Part shown: in pieces, positions 51,646-63,793 of the stretch
Position numbering within the stretch: the first letter of the stretch is position 1
How the letters are laid out: each line of letters opens with the position of its first letter
Assembly: GCF_047495875.1 (NCBI RefSeq)
Contig: NC_092463.1
Coordinates: 9,186,622 to 9,250,621, forward strand
Origin: Pithys albifrons albifrons
Taxonomy: Eukaryota > Chordata > Aves > Passeriformes > Thamnophilidae
Length of the DNA: 64,000 bases
Direction: 5' to 3'
Translations under genes and position numbers: made by a program
The notes under the pieces: model-generated
Told to the model about the DNA's origin: nothing
The model's database searches: none
The model's input: the letters and a program-made list of their open reading frames with translations, nothing else

Positions 51646-52585
51646 TTTTCATATACTATTACTTTTCAGTACCTATAGAAAAAGGTTTATTTTTTTTACT
51701 CTGCGGCTTTACATTAAGTGTGTTGTGACTGCAAAGTATGTAACACCTTTGCAGTGGAACTTGTCAAGACAATATTGAAAACTTTCTTTTGGTCAGTTTT
51801 CAAAGGATTTTATGTATTTTAAAATTATATTTCTAAAGCTGAGTAACTGTGAAAGAGGAACTGAAAGAAGGCCATCTATTTAGACACCAGATACAAGAAA
51901 AAGCACATTATTCTAAGGGTTGAGCATCTAGTGTAAAATTTACATGAATGCCACTCAGATTTGCTAATGCCTTTTTTTGCAGTGATTCTCTGAAGAACCC
52001 AAGAATCATAATCAAATGTTACTGGCAGAAATCTTCAATAAAAATGCATGCCAAATAATTGCCAAAATAAAAATTTAAAATATATACAATGTTAGCATTA
52101 GATGTGCTTCACACTCAGGGAAGCCCAGCACAGCAAGTGCTTTTCTGTGACAGTCAACTGTGCTTCAGCAAAGCACAGACATTCCTTTAAGCACAGTCAT
52201 AATTGCTTTAAGGAATCAGATCTCTGATCAGCAAAAAGCAAATGTGGTAACAATAACACCGGACACATGCATGAAGTTCAAATCTGTGTAGCATTCCATA
52301 CCCCTGGAAGTCTCCCAACAACTATGCAGACCAATAGCAGGATACCTTTCACCTCTTAACAAAGGCATAGAAACTTGCTAATTGGGAGTAATGTTTTTTC
52401 CAACATCCCTATCGTGATTTCTTCCAGGCATTCACTTGCTCTTGAAAATTGATAATTGATGTCTTACTATGCTATCTGCTTGACAGTGACATCACCCATG
52501 GCTAAATCACTCTTATTGTATTAGATCAGCCACAATTAACAGATAAATTCTTTCTAATTAACAAAAGACTGGCTAATAAAACCAG

Positions 52586-52708
52586 TTAATTTTTGTTAAA
52601 TGCACTGCACTTTCCATACTCTCCCTTTAGCCTCTTTGCATCTTCTCCTTTAAGTTCTTTCTTCCTTTTCTCAGACTTTGCAGCCTGCTCCTTCCTTTCT
52701 CGATTTTC
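52586..52708 (-). CDS. INF2: INF2 post-FH2 exon (h), terminal or alternatively spliced
   Basis: The acceptor gaatgcag starts the basic helix [20 protein letters not shown], the counterpart of INF2 ENKDRKEQAAKAERRK. The frame reads on through EYGK to CSAFNKN and a TAA at 52,588-52,586. In mammals the protein continues here into the WH2/DAD exon. No strong donor is visible. The only usable one is GGAAA|GTGCAG, with the last exonic base at 52,611. Confidence 0.88.
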   Translation of the reverse strand, partial: ENRERKEQAAKSEKRKKELKGEDAKRLKGEYGKCSAFNKN

Positions 52709-55700
52709 CTGCATTCAGACAGAATGACAAATAAAAAAGTAAATAAGAGTTACTGAAGGAAAAGCTTGTTAAGAAACTCTCAGTTTGCAATGAATAGCTA
52801 CTCTGAACTTGCCCTATGCACATTTAAAAATCTCAGCTGTTGGAATTTGAGTCTAAATAACAGAACAGAGCTTCCTGGTCAATCCCTTTGGCCTTCTCCA
52901 TGTGATGATGTTACCAGCAAACTATTTCATCAGCTTTAACTGCAACTTTCCATTATGGACTGAAATGCATTCTTCTTAATTAGTCCCTTTGTCCACAAAA
53001 CCGAACATTAGTTTAACTTAATTAGCATTCTAGAGATTTATCCCATAGCAACCTTGTTTGTATTCAGGGATTTCTACCAGAAATTTCAGGAACTGTTCAA
53101 CTGTGTTAAACAGCAATTCAGAGTTTCTCTTCAAGCTCCCATTAAATTTGCCAGCAGTATTTCTGCATTAGTGTTCAGGGGCAGAGGCCAGGCTGGATGT
53201 TTGTTGGTACCAGTCACACAAATGCCAGGATGGCATAAATCGTGTTGGGATTTATGCAGACAGGCAGGGCTGTGGTTTCCACAGAGCAGCTGGTACCAGA
53301 ATGATATGATTAATGGAGGAAGAAAAAGAAATAGAATGATTCCTGCTAGCAAATGAAGACCTTTACACAGTGGAAGAGTATTTCTGAGTTTTGATAAGGA
53401 GCACAATGGTAGGAAAACATAGTTTTGAAAAACTGGGATAACTGTAACAGAACATCAAGATAATAAAAGCCATTTTTAAAAACACATATGCAGTCCTTGT
53501 TCCAGAGCTTCAGTCATAACCAGGACATTGCAATCCCACCTGGAAGGTTGCCTGCTTTTGATTGCAACCAGTGAGTAGCTAATCTACTCATTGCAGGTAG
53601 ATCAGTAGTGATTAGGCTTGCTGTCCTAGAGAGTTGTGTCATATGAGAAAGCTTAATAACATCCAGAAAGATGCTGATGATTTGGTGCAGACAGGATTCT
53701 TAATGAGACATGTCTGATCTCCTTTGCAGAGAGTAGGAAGCTGAAAATACATTTTTCCATTGTAGTGATGAATCTGGTTCATTTCTATGGATCATCTGCC
53801 ACTATTTCCATAAAACAGGCCAAAGAAGTCCCAAGAAACATGCACAAGCTGCTTAGTCTTTATAGAAAGTAAAAGCCTAGGATTCTTTGGTCCAAAGACA
53901 TTTCCAGACAAATAAAGAAAACCTGTGAACATCAGAAGAGTTATTCTGTCTGAAACACATGAGCATTATAGGCTCAAGGTTATGGGGACCTTCACTGGAT
54001 GCTTAGAAAAGGAAAGAAAAACAGGGCACTCTTCACAAAGAAAGAAAAGGATCAATTGGCCCAGAATAGAGGCTGTTTATGAAAGAAAAAGGTACAGGTG
54101 GTGAAGTCTTACAGAGGGACTAGAAGTCTTCTATTACTATATGCTTTATATGTGCTATATGTGCTATTATTATATGTGCTTGCCTGATAAATCCCTGCTG
54201 TGCCTTTGCATAAAGATTAAATTATGGCCATTGAGAGACTTTCAGATTTGTGGGTCCTGAGAGAAGATTTCTATGTAATATGACACAAGAAATAAAGGTG
54301 AATTCAGGGTGACATGGCTCTGTTACTTGGGCAGCACACACAGTAATTAGAACAAACTGAAACACATTAGGAACAAATCTATGGATTAAGCAAGCTTGAA
54401 CTAAATTGTTCAGAAAAAATTGTAAAAAACTCTCAAAAATCCACATAACAACTCAATGCAAATTAACAGAGTTTTTTCAGCACAAGAAAATCCAGGAAGG
54501 TAAAGTGGTAACAAGGGAGAGGAATGAGTATTCACAATCCCTTCTCCACCCTCCTAGATTACTGAAGGTAGCTGCAGGGATGAGATTCAATGAAAAACGG
54601 TGTCACTTTGGATTTACACTTTGTGGGACATTAAATATTTGCTTGATCTTTGAATTAAAAGATGCTTCATGACAACTGTTTATCTCCACACTATCTGAAG
54701 CACATCCTCTTCCAACAGCATAGGTACCCTACTGAGCAGCTGCTCCAGATTAGTTGTCCTAGGGGAGCACTCCCAGGAACCATCCCTGTGCAGAGCTGTC
54801 TGTATAACCTCTGGCACCAACTGAGTACTTCCTAGAATAGATTTTAGTTAACAGTTTTTCTATTTTTCCTGAGATTAGACCATCTCAGTGTTGGGAGCTC
54901 CCATCTTTAAACAGTTGCAAATGCGAAGGGAAATCAAATGTTTCCCCCAATTCCCCTAATCATGCAGGGGTTGTTTTCCCCACAATTTTACCGCTCAGTT
55001 CTCAGCATAACTCTAATTCTGTTTTTTTGCCTTTGAGCTGAGAAGCTATATTTTTTCTCCTTGTCTCATTCCTTCTGCCCATCTGCTTCTTTTATTTTTT
55101 GAGAACTGATGAAACAGTCATCAGCCCTGGGTGATGAACCAGCTCCCTTTTTTGGTTTTTTTTTGGTGAATTTTTCTTTACTTTTCAAATAAGTGGAGAG
55201 GAAGATGACAGAATCTTATAGTAATTCCATTTGTGTAGCTCAGTTTCTGTTACTTGAAGGATAAGAAATTGGAAAGAACCCTCAAGGAAGGAAGGTTTTG
55301 TTTAAACAAAGTAACAAAACCTAAATCTCTGTAGGTAAGCTTAGGAGACTTGAAGAATCACTATTTATCAAAACTATTTCCTCTCTTATTTGATGTGGGA
55401 ATGGAAAGATAGCACTAACCATTTTGGTAGCACTAGGAGACCTGCTTACACAGAAGGCTGATCCCAAAATAGAAGTTACACCTTAGCATTAAAGATTAAA
55501 ATAAATGGCTCTGAAAAGAGAAGATGTCTGAGCTGATTCTAGTGTAAAAATCAAAGTCACAGAACAAAAAGATGCTTTAAAAATTAAAACCTTCAGCTTT
55601 TCAGCATGTTGGTCAAACTGCAGTTTTAGGGAGAAAGCAAAGCAGGAAGGAAGAGGAGACAGGTCTGCAGTACAGGTAAAAGAATCAGACGACATGACTA

Positions 55701-58700
55701 ACAGCTGTGGTACCTTTGAGGTGAGGTGCTCCCAAGAAATGGAACAGAAAATAGGGTGAAAGGGAGTTTACATGTTGGGTATATAAAAAGAACCTTCTTT
55801 ATAGTTACTCAACACAGCTGTGAACAAACAGCACCCAGAAATGTAATTTAAATCTCCTGCAGCTGTACTAGGACACTACATAACCTTTACTGGGACTGTT
55901 TCTTAAAAGAACTGCAGTTGCTGGAATTACCTTTCACAGTAAATTTCCAGTATACCTCTCCACAGATGCTGTGACATTACGTTCTTGACTCTCTTAATTC
56001 TTTCCTTTGTGCTTATAGTTTTAGAAACTTTGAGGATCAAGCATATTGCCAAAGCATCTGTGGTTTGTAGGGTTTTATCTCCAGACTGTCTGTGGCAGTA
56101 TCACATAATTTCAAAACCTGGGTAGCTGCATTGCTTGGAACATTACAGCCCAGTCCCTCACAGGTAGTGGGAACAGTACAGATATATTTTTCATCTTTGA
56201 TCTTCCACCACTTCCTCAGAAACTCCATTGTTTTCATCTTGAACTACGATCTGTCCTAAAGCACTTCTCCAGCCTCTCTTGACCAGCAGAGCTGTCTGTA
56301 TTTTTGCAGTTCTTCTTGTGAGGCAGATGGTTGTCTCTACAGAAGGCAAATCCAGGCTGGGTTTCTCCTGAAGTCAGCACAGGAGTGGGTGATTGTTGCT
56401 GTTAATACATATAACTGCGAAGCCACCGTCCCCCTTGCACTAAGAAAGCCCTAGAGGAACATACATTAGTAGGTAGCTGGGGATGTGAAATGGAAGCTTG
56501 CCAGAGGCTTACTGATTGGAAGGTGCTCTACACAACTTTTATAATGAAGTTGCTGTTTCTTTACTTCTTATTGCAAGGAGTACAATCCTATAAAGTGCCA
56601 AATATAATCCCTTGGGAGATTCAGAGGTTTTTTGGGAACATAAAGCATACTGTTTGGAACTAACTAGTACAATAAATACTGACATGTAAACATACCTTCC
56701 AATTAGGCTTTGCCTGTTGGAAAATTTACCTCTTACCAAGCGGCAAAGCCTATAAAGCATGTCATGTTGCTCATTCTTTCATGTGCTACAAAACTCCTAC
56801 TGCATTGAGGCCTGGTTAATAATCTTACAGTGGGAAAAGCAACTTTAATGGTCCTTAACTCTCTATAGCAAAAAAAAAAATCCCATTTTAAGTTTGCCCA
56901 CAGGCCCATTTCCTGTTGCAGGTTGCAAGCACATAAAGCTACTTTCTATTACTTCTGCAGACAGGGTTAGGCAGTCCAGCTTGGAGTAGAAGAAAAAATA
57001 GGAATTATTGCTTGCTTAAGTAAAAAACGATTCTCATGCTATTCCTAAACATTCACCAATGCAAACCACCTGTAAGGCCTTGAGGAAGATCTCTCTGAAG
57101 GTTTTCATTGTGCTAAATACATCTTCCAAAGACAATTTTTTTCGGTCTTCACAAAGATAATCAGCAACTTCTTCCTTCTTCTTTTCAATGGTGGCAAACT
57201 CCTTCTGCAGGTCCTTTAAAGCATCGAGGCTGCCCTGAGACACATTTTGCAACAAATTTATGCGAATTAAGAAGTAGTATGTTCTGAGCTGCCCAGAAGA
57301 CTTGAGCCATTTAACACAGAGCAGTCAGTTTTTAAAAAAACTGGCAACTGAGATTGATTCACAAGGTGTGATATTAACTTCTGAATTGAACCGTCTTCAC
57401 CTCCCCCTATTTTGTTTAGCCCAAAGCAGCTCATCTCATGATGGAAGTTGTACTTCATCATAAAAACACATGGAAATTTGGCATGACTGATCAAGGGAGA
57501 TACAGCACCAGGAGTTCTACCTTTTAGTTTAAGTGACATGACCTGTTTCATGAATGTAAAAAGCTCAGACTTAGGAAATATGAGGGGGAGAGAGGGAAAC
57601 ATTGCAAATCTGTTCACTTTCTCCCTCCCAAAGAACAGTGAGACAAAACATGTCTCTGTACTGCACTGTATGCATTTATACTTGCAGCCTACATTTCACT
57701 TTTAGGGCCTTCTTTTCTTTTACCCACACAAAAATCTGTCTGGTCCTCAGCTGTTTCCATATCACAATATCACATTACAGAAATGGAGGAAAATCTGTTA
57801 TGCTCCTTCCATCAGGGCATAGTTATGACCCCTTTTCCCATAGGGCTCTATATCCAGTTGCAACCTGAATCACAGTGCCTTTGAGAAGAGAGTGTTTAGG
57901 AGGAATGATGGCAAATGTGTCACACTCACATTACCTACTTGAACAGATTGTCCATGCTGTATTTTTAAATCATCTGTTGACAAAAACAAACGTTTCTCTA
58001 TTTCCAACAGTTTCTTCAAATTGGCACCTGCCTCAGCCTGCATGATATCAATGTGGATTCTGAAAGGTCCACAAAAGGGAAAATACATTGCAGGGGTAAG
58101 TAACCTGTTTTCATTAATTTATAAGGTTATTATAAACATTATTGTCTCTGCATATGAATACAGAATTAATTCTCCAGCCCTGCTTTTGCAGGTCGTTCCC
58201 TTCTATATAGGTTCTTTTTGATATGCTCAAAAACTCATCTAAGAAAGAATCTGTGCTTTGCTCTGACTACCTTCATGGACAGGCTGTGGAAGAGCCTCAC
58301 AGAACCTTCCTGTTCTAGTATTCAAAAAACTACAAAAAATTTCCAGCCTATTTTTGTCCATAGGCAGCACAAGCTCATCTCCCCCGTGCCAATACTGTCC
58401 TTATTTAGCTGGTTCTTTTCCCTCCTAGCATTTTCTCCCTAGTCTATTTATAGCCCAAAATTGTATCTCTTCTCAGAGTTAGTTTAGCTCACGTGGAGAT
58501 CTGAACACAAACACTGCCAAACCAATATCTTCTGTAGTTCTGAACTACTCTTTGTGCCAGACAAAATTTACTGAATCAGCAAAACCTGGCTTGGTGCAAA
58601 CATATGTGAGCAGTGTTAGAAGAGTCCCCTGCAGGATTTGCATTATACACAGTTCTACACAGGTTGATTAGAAAATCAGTTTTGTGAGTTTGAGAGTTTG

Positions 58701-61700
58701 ACTAACTAGAGGGCAATAACTTTACAGAGAAGAGCACATTTATATCATTGACTAGCAAGATCTAGTTTCAGGTAAAAAAGGTATTTCTATTATGACACGA
58801 CCCAAAAAGAAATTCATAGTTCTAAACAACATTCAACTCAAATTCTGCAAATATAACTCACAAAAGCTGCAATGCTTTCTATTTAGTTACTGAATAAAAA
58901 TATTTAAAAAAAAAATTGTTTAGCAGCTACATAATAAATGCCAATACATCTCCAGATTTAGAAGTTACCCCTGCTTCAAGTCACAAGGAAATCTAAAACA
59001 CTTCAAGGTTCCTATTAATTCAATGAATTCATAACAGGATTAAAGATGTTAATCCTGGTGCTATAAATGTGGGTTCTGATTAGTGTAATTTAACATATCT
59101 CCATGTGATTCATTTGAGCAAAACAGAAAGAGCTGGTGATAGACTTGTGAGACTTTCACGCACATGGGGGAAAGTTGAATGTCTGCAGAAACGGATTTCT
59201 TCTTTCTACCCACATAGATCAGAAACATGCTCATACTCAACTCAGGGAGTCCTGAGGTCCTCCACTTGCCAGTAAATCACCCCAGTCTTTCCCTCCTTAC
59301 CCCAGCTCTGTACCTCCTCATGGGCTTGCACCTAAAAATGACTGAGAAATTTCAGGGAAGATATTTTTCCATTCCAATATGTGGAAGAAAAATTCAGTCC
59401 TTGAAAATGAGGGAAGTTCACAGTCTGCACAGTTTTATTCTAAGGTAGTTCTAACAACCAATGTAAAAATCACACCAAGCCCCACATAAAAGTCTTAACC
59501 AGGTTGATTTATAAATCTCAGCACTGCTTGGTGTTGGAAGGGAACGAATCTCTCCCACGGCAAAGAAGTCCTGTGACCTTATTACAGCACCATAAATTGA
59601 CTCAGCTCCTTGTCGGCTTTGAAGAGGTTTGCAATTCATACATGACAAAAACAAACAATGTCCTACCCTGCTGCCTTGGAAACAAAGTCAAGATCTCTGG
59701 GAAGCTGCAGCAGATCTGTGTGGTTTTTTTCAACCTCCTAAAATTGAAGGGAAAAAATCCTTAGCTTACATAGCCAGTCAAAGAGTATGAAAGTTTTTCA
59801 GATGGACAACATCAGGACTGAAAAATTAACACTTAAGTTTTGTTCTTAGCAATAAATTTAGTCTTGTTCATTCTTTTTCTCATGTTGGCACCCATAGAGA
59901 GTTAAAAAGACAGCAAAAGTCTTTTTAAGTGCTCAGGCTTACATCCCATGAGCTGCCACAATGTGCAGGCTGACCTGAGGTGTCTTCCTACCACTAAAAT
60001 AAATTTCGTTTGACAGATGCTTTTGGGATACATATCAACACGGGAGCAGTTGGAGAAGAAAAGAAAGAAAACAACAAGCAGACACATCAAGTGAACTTGA
60101 GAAAGGAAACCTAGTGATAACTCTCCAAACATTACTGCATATGGATTTGAACCCATCTGCACAGAGGCATGGAAAAGTTTTCATTGTATTTCAGACACAG
60201 AGACTCACTATCTAGATACCTATGGTGGGGTGCTATTGACATACCAGTCACTTAGATTCTGGGGAATTAATATTTGAAAATAATACACACAGGAATAATT
60301 TGCCAGTTTTGTTTTACCTCCAAAATATGATGAAGCAGAGTAACATGGCTTTGGTTTGCCTTTGTTTCTGTTAGTCTGAGCAAAGCACTAATTTTAAAAC
60401 CTCCAGCATCTCCAGTGTGATGTCCCTAGAAGATACAGAAAAAAGTTCCTTCTTTCAGTTTCTGAGTCTTGCATTGTATTTTCTGTTATCTTTAGAATAT
60501 AGCAAGTAAAGAAATGGGTTTACTTACATAGTTCAGAAAGTTTCCAATTTTAAGAATCAGTTGGCAGAAAACTGGCAGTCGGTGGCTGCTAAGGAGTGCT
60601 AAAGAATAAGAAGAGATGCCTTTTCAGTAAATTAAATTAAGTGATCTGAAATAGGATTTGCCTTAGATTTGGCAGTGGTGTTAACAAAATTTTCATCCAA
60701 GATTATGTCAAGCCATTGTTACGGATTTGGAAAAATACCAATACAGAAATAAATCATCTGAATGGAAGTGGAATGAATAAGTTTCTATTGTGATCTTTTC
60801 TCTACAAGTAGGTGGAAAATTAGTTTTCCCATTAAGCTTGGAGTTAAATATGTCAACCCTGCAGCTCCCTTATGAGGGAGAAACACAGATGAGAAAGTGT
60901 ATATAAACTTGTCAAAGTCTATAGCCCCAATTTGCAGCACATACTATTGTAGATTAGGAAAAGTGAAGGTTTTTTTACCTCATTGTCATTGTTAGTGAGA
61001 GTAATAACCAAAACTTGTACATTCTAGCAGGGGAGTCAGGGTAAGAATAGTGTTTTTGAAAGGTCTAGAACAGAAACACTGACACACATAATGGTATGGA
61101 GAGGGGACAGGTATTACAGGGGGGGGACTGCAGAGAGCTGTTGATTGCTCTCCAGTAAAAAGCAACCATAGCACTGACATCAAACAGGCAGGTATAGCAC
61201 AGTTTTATGTGCAAACATGAAAGTTTGTAGTTCAAATGTTCAGCAGGAGATCAATGGCTCTCTAAAACAAATGAACTGAAGCTGGAATCCAAGAGCATCT
61301 TCAAGAAAGAGCCAACTTAAAACTAAAACCAAGACTAATTTTCTGTGGAGGGCTCTCCGGAATTATTGGTGTTCATCATCTGGGATGTCCTTTTTGACAG
61401 CCAAACTGGATTCTGGTATGTCAAAGTGGCCTGCTCCACTGCAGAGCTAAGCTGGACTGCAACCCATGCTCACTACAGAAAAAACTGGAACTGATCCATT
61501 GCTATGGACAAAATTTAACCTATATTCAAACATAATTTGGCACTGACATTTCCATCTCGGGAAAATTTTATCATGCCCTACAACCACATGAAAGTAGGTT
61601 ATAGCAAGGTGGGGTCAGCTTTGTCTCCCAGGCAACCAGTGACAGGATGAGAGTACATAGTCTCAAGCTGCACCAGGGGAGGTTTAGGTTGGACATCAGG

Positions 61701-63793
61701 AGGAATTTCTTCACAGAAAGGGTTCTCAGAATCACAGAACACGCTGAGTTGGAAGGGATGCACAAGAATCATTGAGTCCAGCTCTTAGCCCTGCACGGGA
61801 CAACTCCAAGAGTCACACCAAGTGCCCAAGAGTATGATCCAAATGCTTCTTTAACTCCATCAGGCTTGGTGCTGTGGCTGCTTCTCTGGGGAGCCTGTTC
61901 CAGTGCCCTACCACCTTCTGCATGAAGAAGCTTTTTCTAATATTCAACCTAAACCACCCTAACACAACTTCAGGCCATTCTCTCATTTTTAAGCATTGGA
62001 ATGGACTGCCCCAGGAAGGTAGTGTCACCATCCCCAGAGGTGTTCAAGGAATGACTGAATGTGACAATTGCTGCTAAGATATAATTGACAAGGTGGTGTT
62101 GGGTCAAAGGTTGGACTCAATGTTCTTAGAGGTCTTTTCCAATCTAAATAATTCTGTGGTTTTGTCATCCCTGAAGTAATCCAGGCTAAGTATTCTGAGA
62201 AACCTGGTCTACTGAAAAGTGTCTCTGCGCATGGCAGCAGGTTTGAACTAGATGATCTTAAAGGACCCTTCCAATCCAAAGCATTCTATGATTTTATGAT
62301 AAAGGAAATTTCTTCTCTGCAGAACCACCAACAGAAGAGAGATTTGTGTTATTCATGCTAACTGAAGCTCCACTTCAGAACAGAACAGCACAAGTTACAA
62401 TTCTGCAGAATGAATTCTAGGAGCAGGAATCTGTAGGATCATTTTGATGTATGCTACACATTCAGCAATTAAAAGGTTAATTTTGGTTAGATTATAGCAC
62501 ATGCTATCACTGATGCTAATCAAGTAGAAGAGAGTGACTGAGCCTGGGTGCTGGCACAGCATTGATGTACTTACTTTCACAGGCTGTCCTGATGGCTTGT
62601 GCTTTTGGCCACAGACACTCCAGCAGAATTTTTGTTTCCTCACAAATTAGCATACATTCAATCCGCAGCTGGTAGCTAAAAAGAGATTAGTGGGAAAAAC
62701 CACAACAAACACCACAAAAAACAAAACCCCACAGGCCTGATTAATTGACTTGTGTTCAGCAAGAGCATCACCCATTTTAGGCAAAGCACAGTACCAGCAT
62801 TCTTATGTTCTCTTTAATGCTCTGAGAACTGGATTACAAACACAGATATTTCCAAAGAACTCCTGGAAACAATTGTCATCTCCTCTTTCAGGAAACATTG
62901 CTGGACTGACATCTGGCAGTGACTGCCTTGCATAACGAGGCCATAATTTTTTACAATTCCTGGGCAGCACTAGCCAGGATTTTAGTTCTTCCTTTTAACT
63001 TCACTAACAGAAATTTGAAATATTTTGACAGTGTTGTCCTTTAATGACATTTATGCCTTGCCATGGATTAGTGTTGTGGAAGAGCCATGAAAACATTTTC
63101 TAAAGTAATTTTAAAGCTAACTAGAAGTTTAGGATAATGAAAAGCCATATTTTCACCACTACATTTTCAAAAGCGTTTCTGGTTGTGGCATGGGAACTGA
63201 TCAGATTTATGGAGGGCTATTGCTATTAATTATGACATATCACCATGTCTTTGTGAACAACAGAAGGATTTCTCTGTATGCACTTCTCCTGACTTGTGAA
63301 AATGAGGGAGGAGGTGAAAGCACAGACACTGCTGTGATTCACTCATGGGTTTGTGGGCTCTTTGCGGTAAACTAGAATCTGTGGCCCAGGGGTGGAGTGA
63401 ATCAGCAGCCTGGTGACAGGGTTCAGTCTGCAACTTCATGCCATACAGGAGTAGCTGTTCGATAGTAAAGTGGTTTTTCATTCCAAGGTTATTTTAACTG
63501 TAGTTTGCCAAAAGTGTCTGAAAGTCTCTGGCCTCTGGGAAGGAAAAATTTCTCAAACCAGCTCTACAAATAGCAGTCAGATGATTTATCCTGAAGACTG
63601 AATGTCAGGAACATCCCTCTAGCACAGGAAGCAGAGGCCTTAATTCTTATGGACAGATCTTACAAAAAACACACTCAAAAGTTGAAGACAAGGAAAATTT
63701 TGCTTACCTGGGAACTTCCAAAAGCTGGAGATAAAACTGATCTGCATTTGCTAGTTTTGATTTTTCTTCTTTGCAAGTTTTCAGGCTACTTAT
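52586..63793 (-). CDS. INF2: INF2-type inverted formin, 3' half (FH2 domain to post-FH2)
   Basis: Eight phase-consistent exons on the minus strand: 63708-63793, 62575-62675, 60528-60598, 60318-60425, 59667-59737, 57939-58059, 57070-57234, 52586-52708. Together they encode the C-terminal half of an FH2 domain, with [61 protein letters not shown] and [14 protein letters not shown], then the basic [18 protein letters not shown]. These match mammalian INF2 in order. By hand alignment to recalled mouse INF2, the 57,070-57,234 exon is about 60% identical. INF2 nucleates, elongates and severs actin filaments and acts in ER-linked mitochondrial fission. The DID and FH1 regions lie beyond the right edge. 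The position upstream of ADSS1 on the same strand supports INF2. The canonical WH2/DAD and CAAX tail are not seen. Confidence 0.88.
57070..57234 (-). CDS. INF2: INF2 FH2 C-terminal exon (g)
   Basis: A 165-bp exon in phase 0. [20 protein letters not shown] and [15 protein letters not shown] match the end of the INF2 FH2 domain closely. The acceptor is atgtgtctcag and the donor is CAG|GTGGTT. Confidence 0.95.
57939..58059 (-). CDS. INF2: INF2 FH2 exon (f)
   Basis: A 121-bp exon: [20 protein letters not shown] and onward. The donor CAA|GTAGGT is preferred over the GTAATG four bases further because only it joins the next exon in frame. Confidence 0.9.
59667..59737 (-). CDS. INF2: INF2 FH2 exon (e)
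   Basis: A 71-bp exon: [20 protein letters not shown] and KAA. The acceptor is tcaattttag. The donor GG|GTAGGA is chosen because it gives a Gly that continues as [11 protein letters not shown]. Confidence 0.92.
60318..60425 (-). CDS. INF2: INF2 FH2 exon (d)
   Basis: A 108-bp exon in phase 0: [20 protein letters not shown], then [13 protein letters not shown]. It matches INF2 GSHTGDADGFKIS. The intron to exon (c) is only 102 bp. Confidence 0.95.
60528..60598 (-). CDS. INF2: INF2 FH2 exon (c)
   Basis: A 71-bp exon encoding [20 protein letters not shown] and LNY, the signature 'GNFLN' of FH2 domains. The acceptor is tattctttag and the donor is TAT|GTAAGT. Confidence 0.95.
61605..62160 (+). mobile_element. 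CR1 LINE interrupted by another CR1
   Basis: Sense CR1 in two parts. 61605-61727 ('gtgacaggatgagagtacat', 'ggaggtttaggttggacatc', 'cttcacagaaagggttctc') is continued at 61986-62160 ('agcattggaatggactgccc', 'ggttggactcaatgttctta', 'gtcttttccaatctaaataa'). The gap is filled by an opposite-strand CR1. Confidence 0.88.
61728..61985 (-). mobile_element. CR1 LINE inserted into a CR1
   Basis: Antisense CR1 3' end, from 'agaatcacagaacacgctga' to 'acacaacttcaggccattct'. It matches the family of the copy at 880-1140. It lies exactly where the host CR1 is split, so it is the younger insertion. Confidence 0.88.
62161..62303 (+). mobile_element. CR1 LINE fragment, third in the cluster
   Basis: Sense CR1 of a different subfamily: 'gaaacctggtctactgaaaa', 'gtttgaactagatgatctta' and 'aaggacccttccaatccaaa' ending 'gcattctatgattttatgat'. 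Confidence 0.85.
62575..62675 (-). CDS. INF2: INF2 FH2 exon (b)
   Basis: A 101-bp exon encoding [13 protein letters not shown]... [13 protein letters not shown], a conserved FH2 segment. The acceptor is ttttttag and the donor is A|GTAAGT. Confidence 0.92.
63708..63793 (-). CDS. INF2: INF2 FH2 exon (a)
   Basis: An 86-bp exon encoding [20 protein letters not shown] and LQLLEVP, aligned with the INF2 segment before YQLRIEC. The acceptor is ccctgatag and the donor is AG|GTAAGC (phase 2). Confidence 0.85.

Noticed and set aside
56037..56237. A 66-codon minus-strand frame in the formin intron
   Set aside because: Protein-like composition, but no family match, no fitting splice phases and no support from neighbouring frames.
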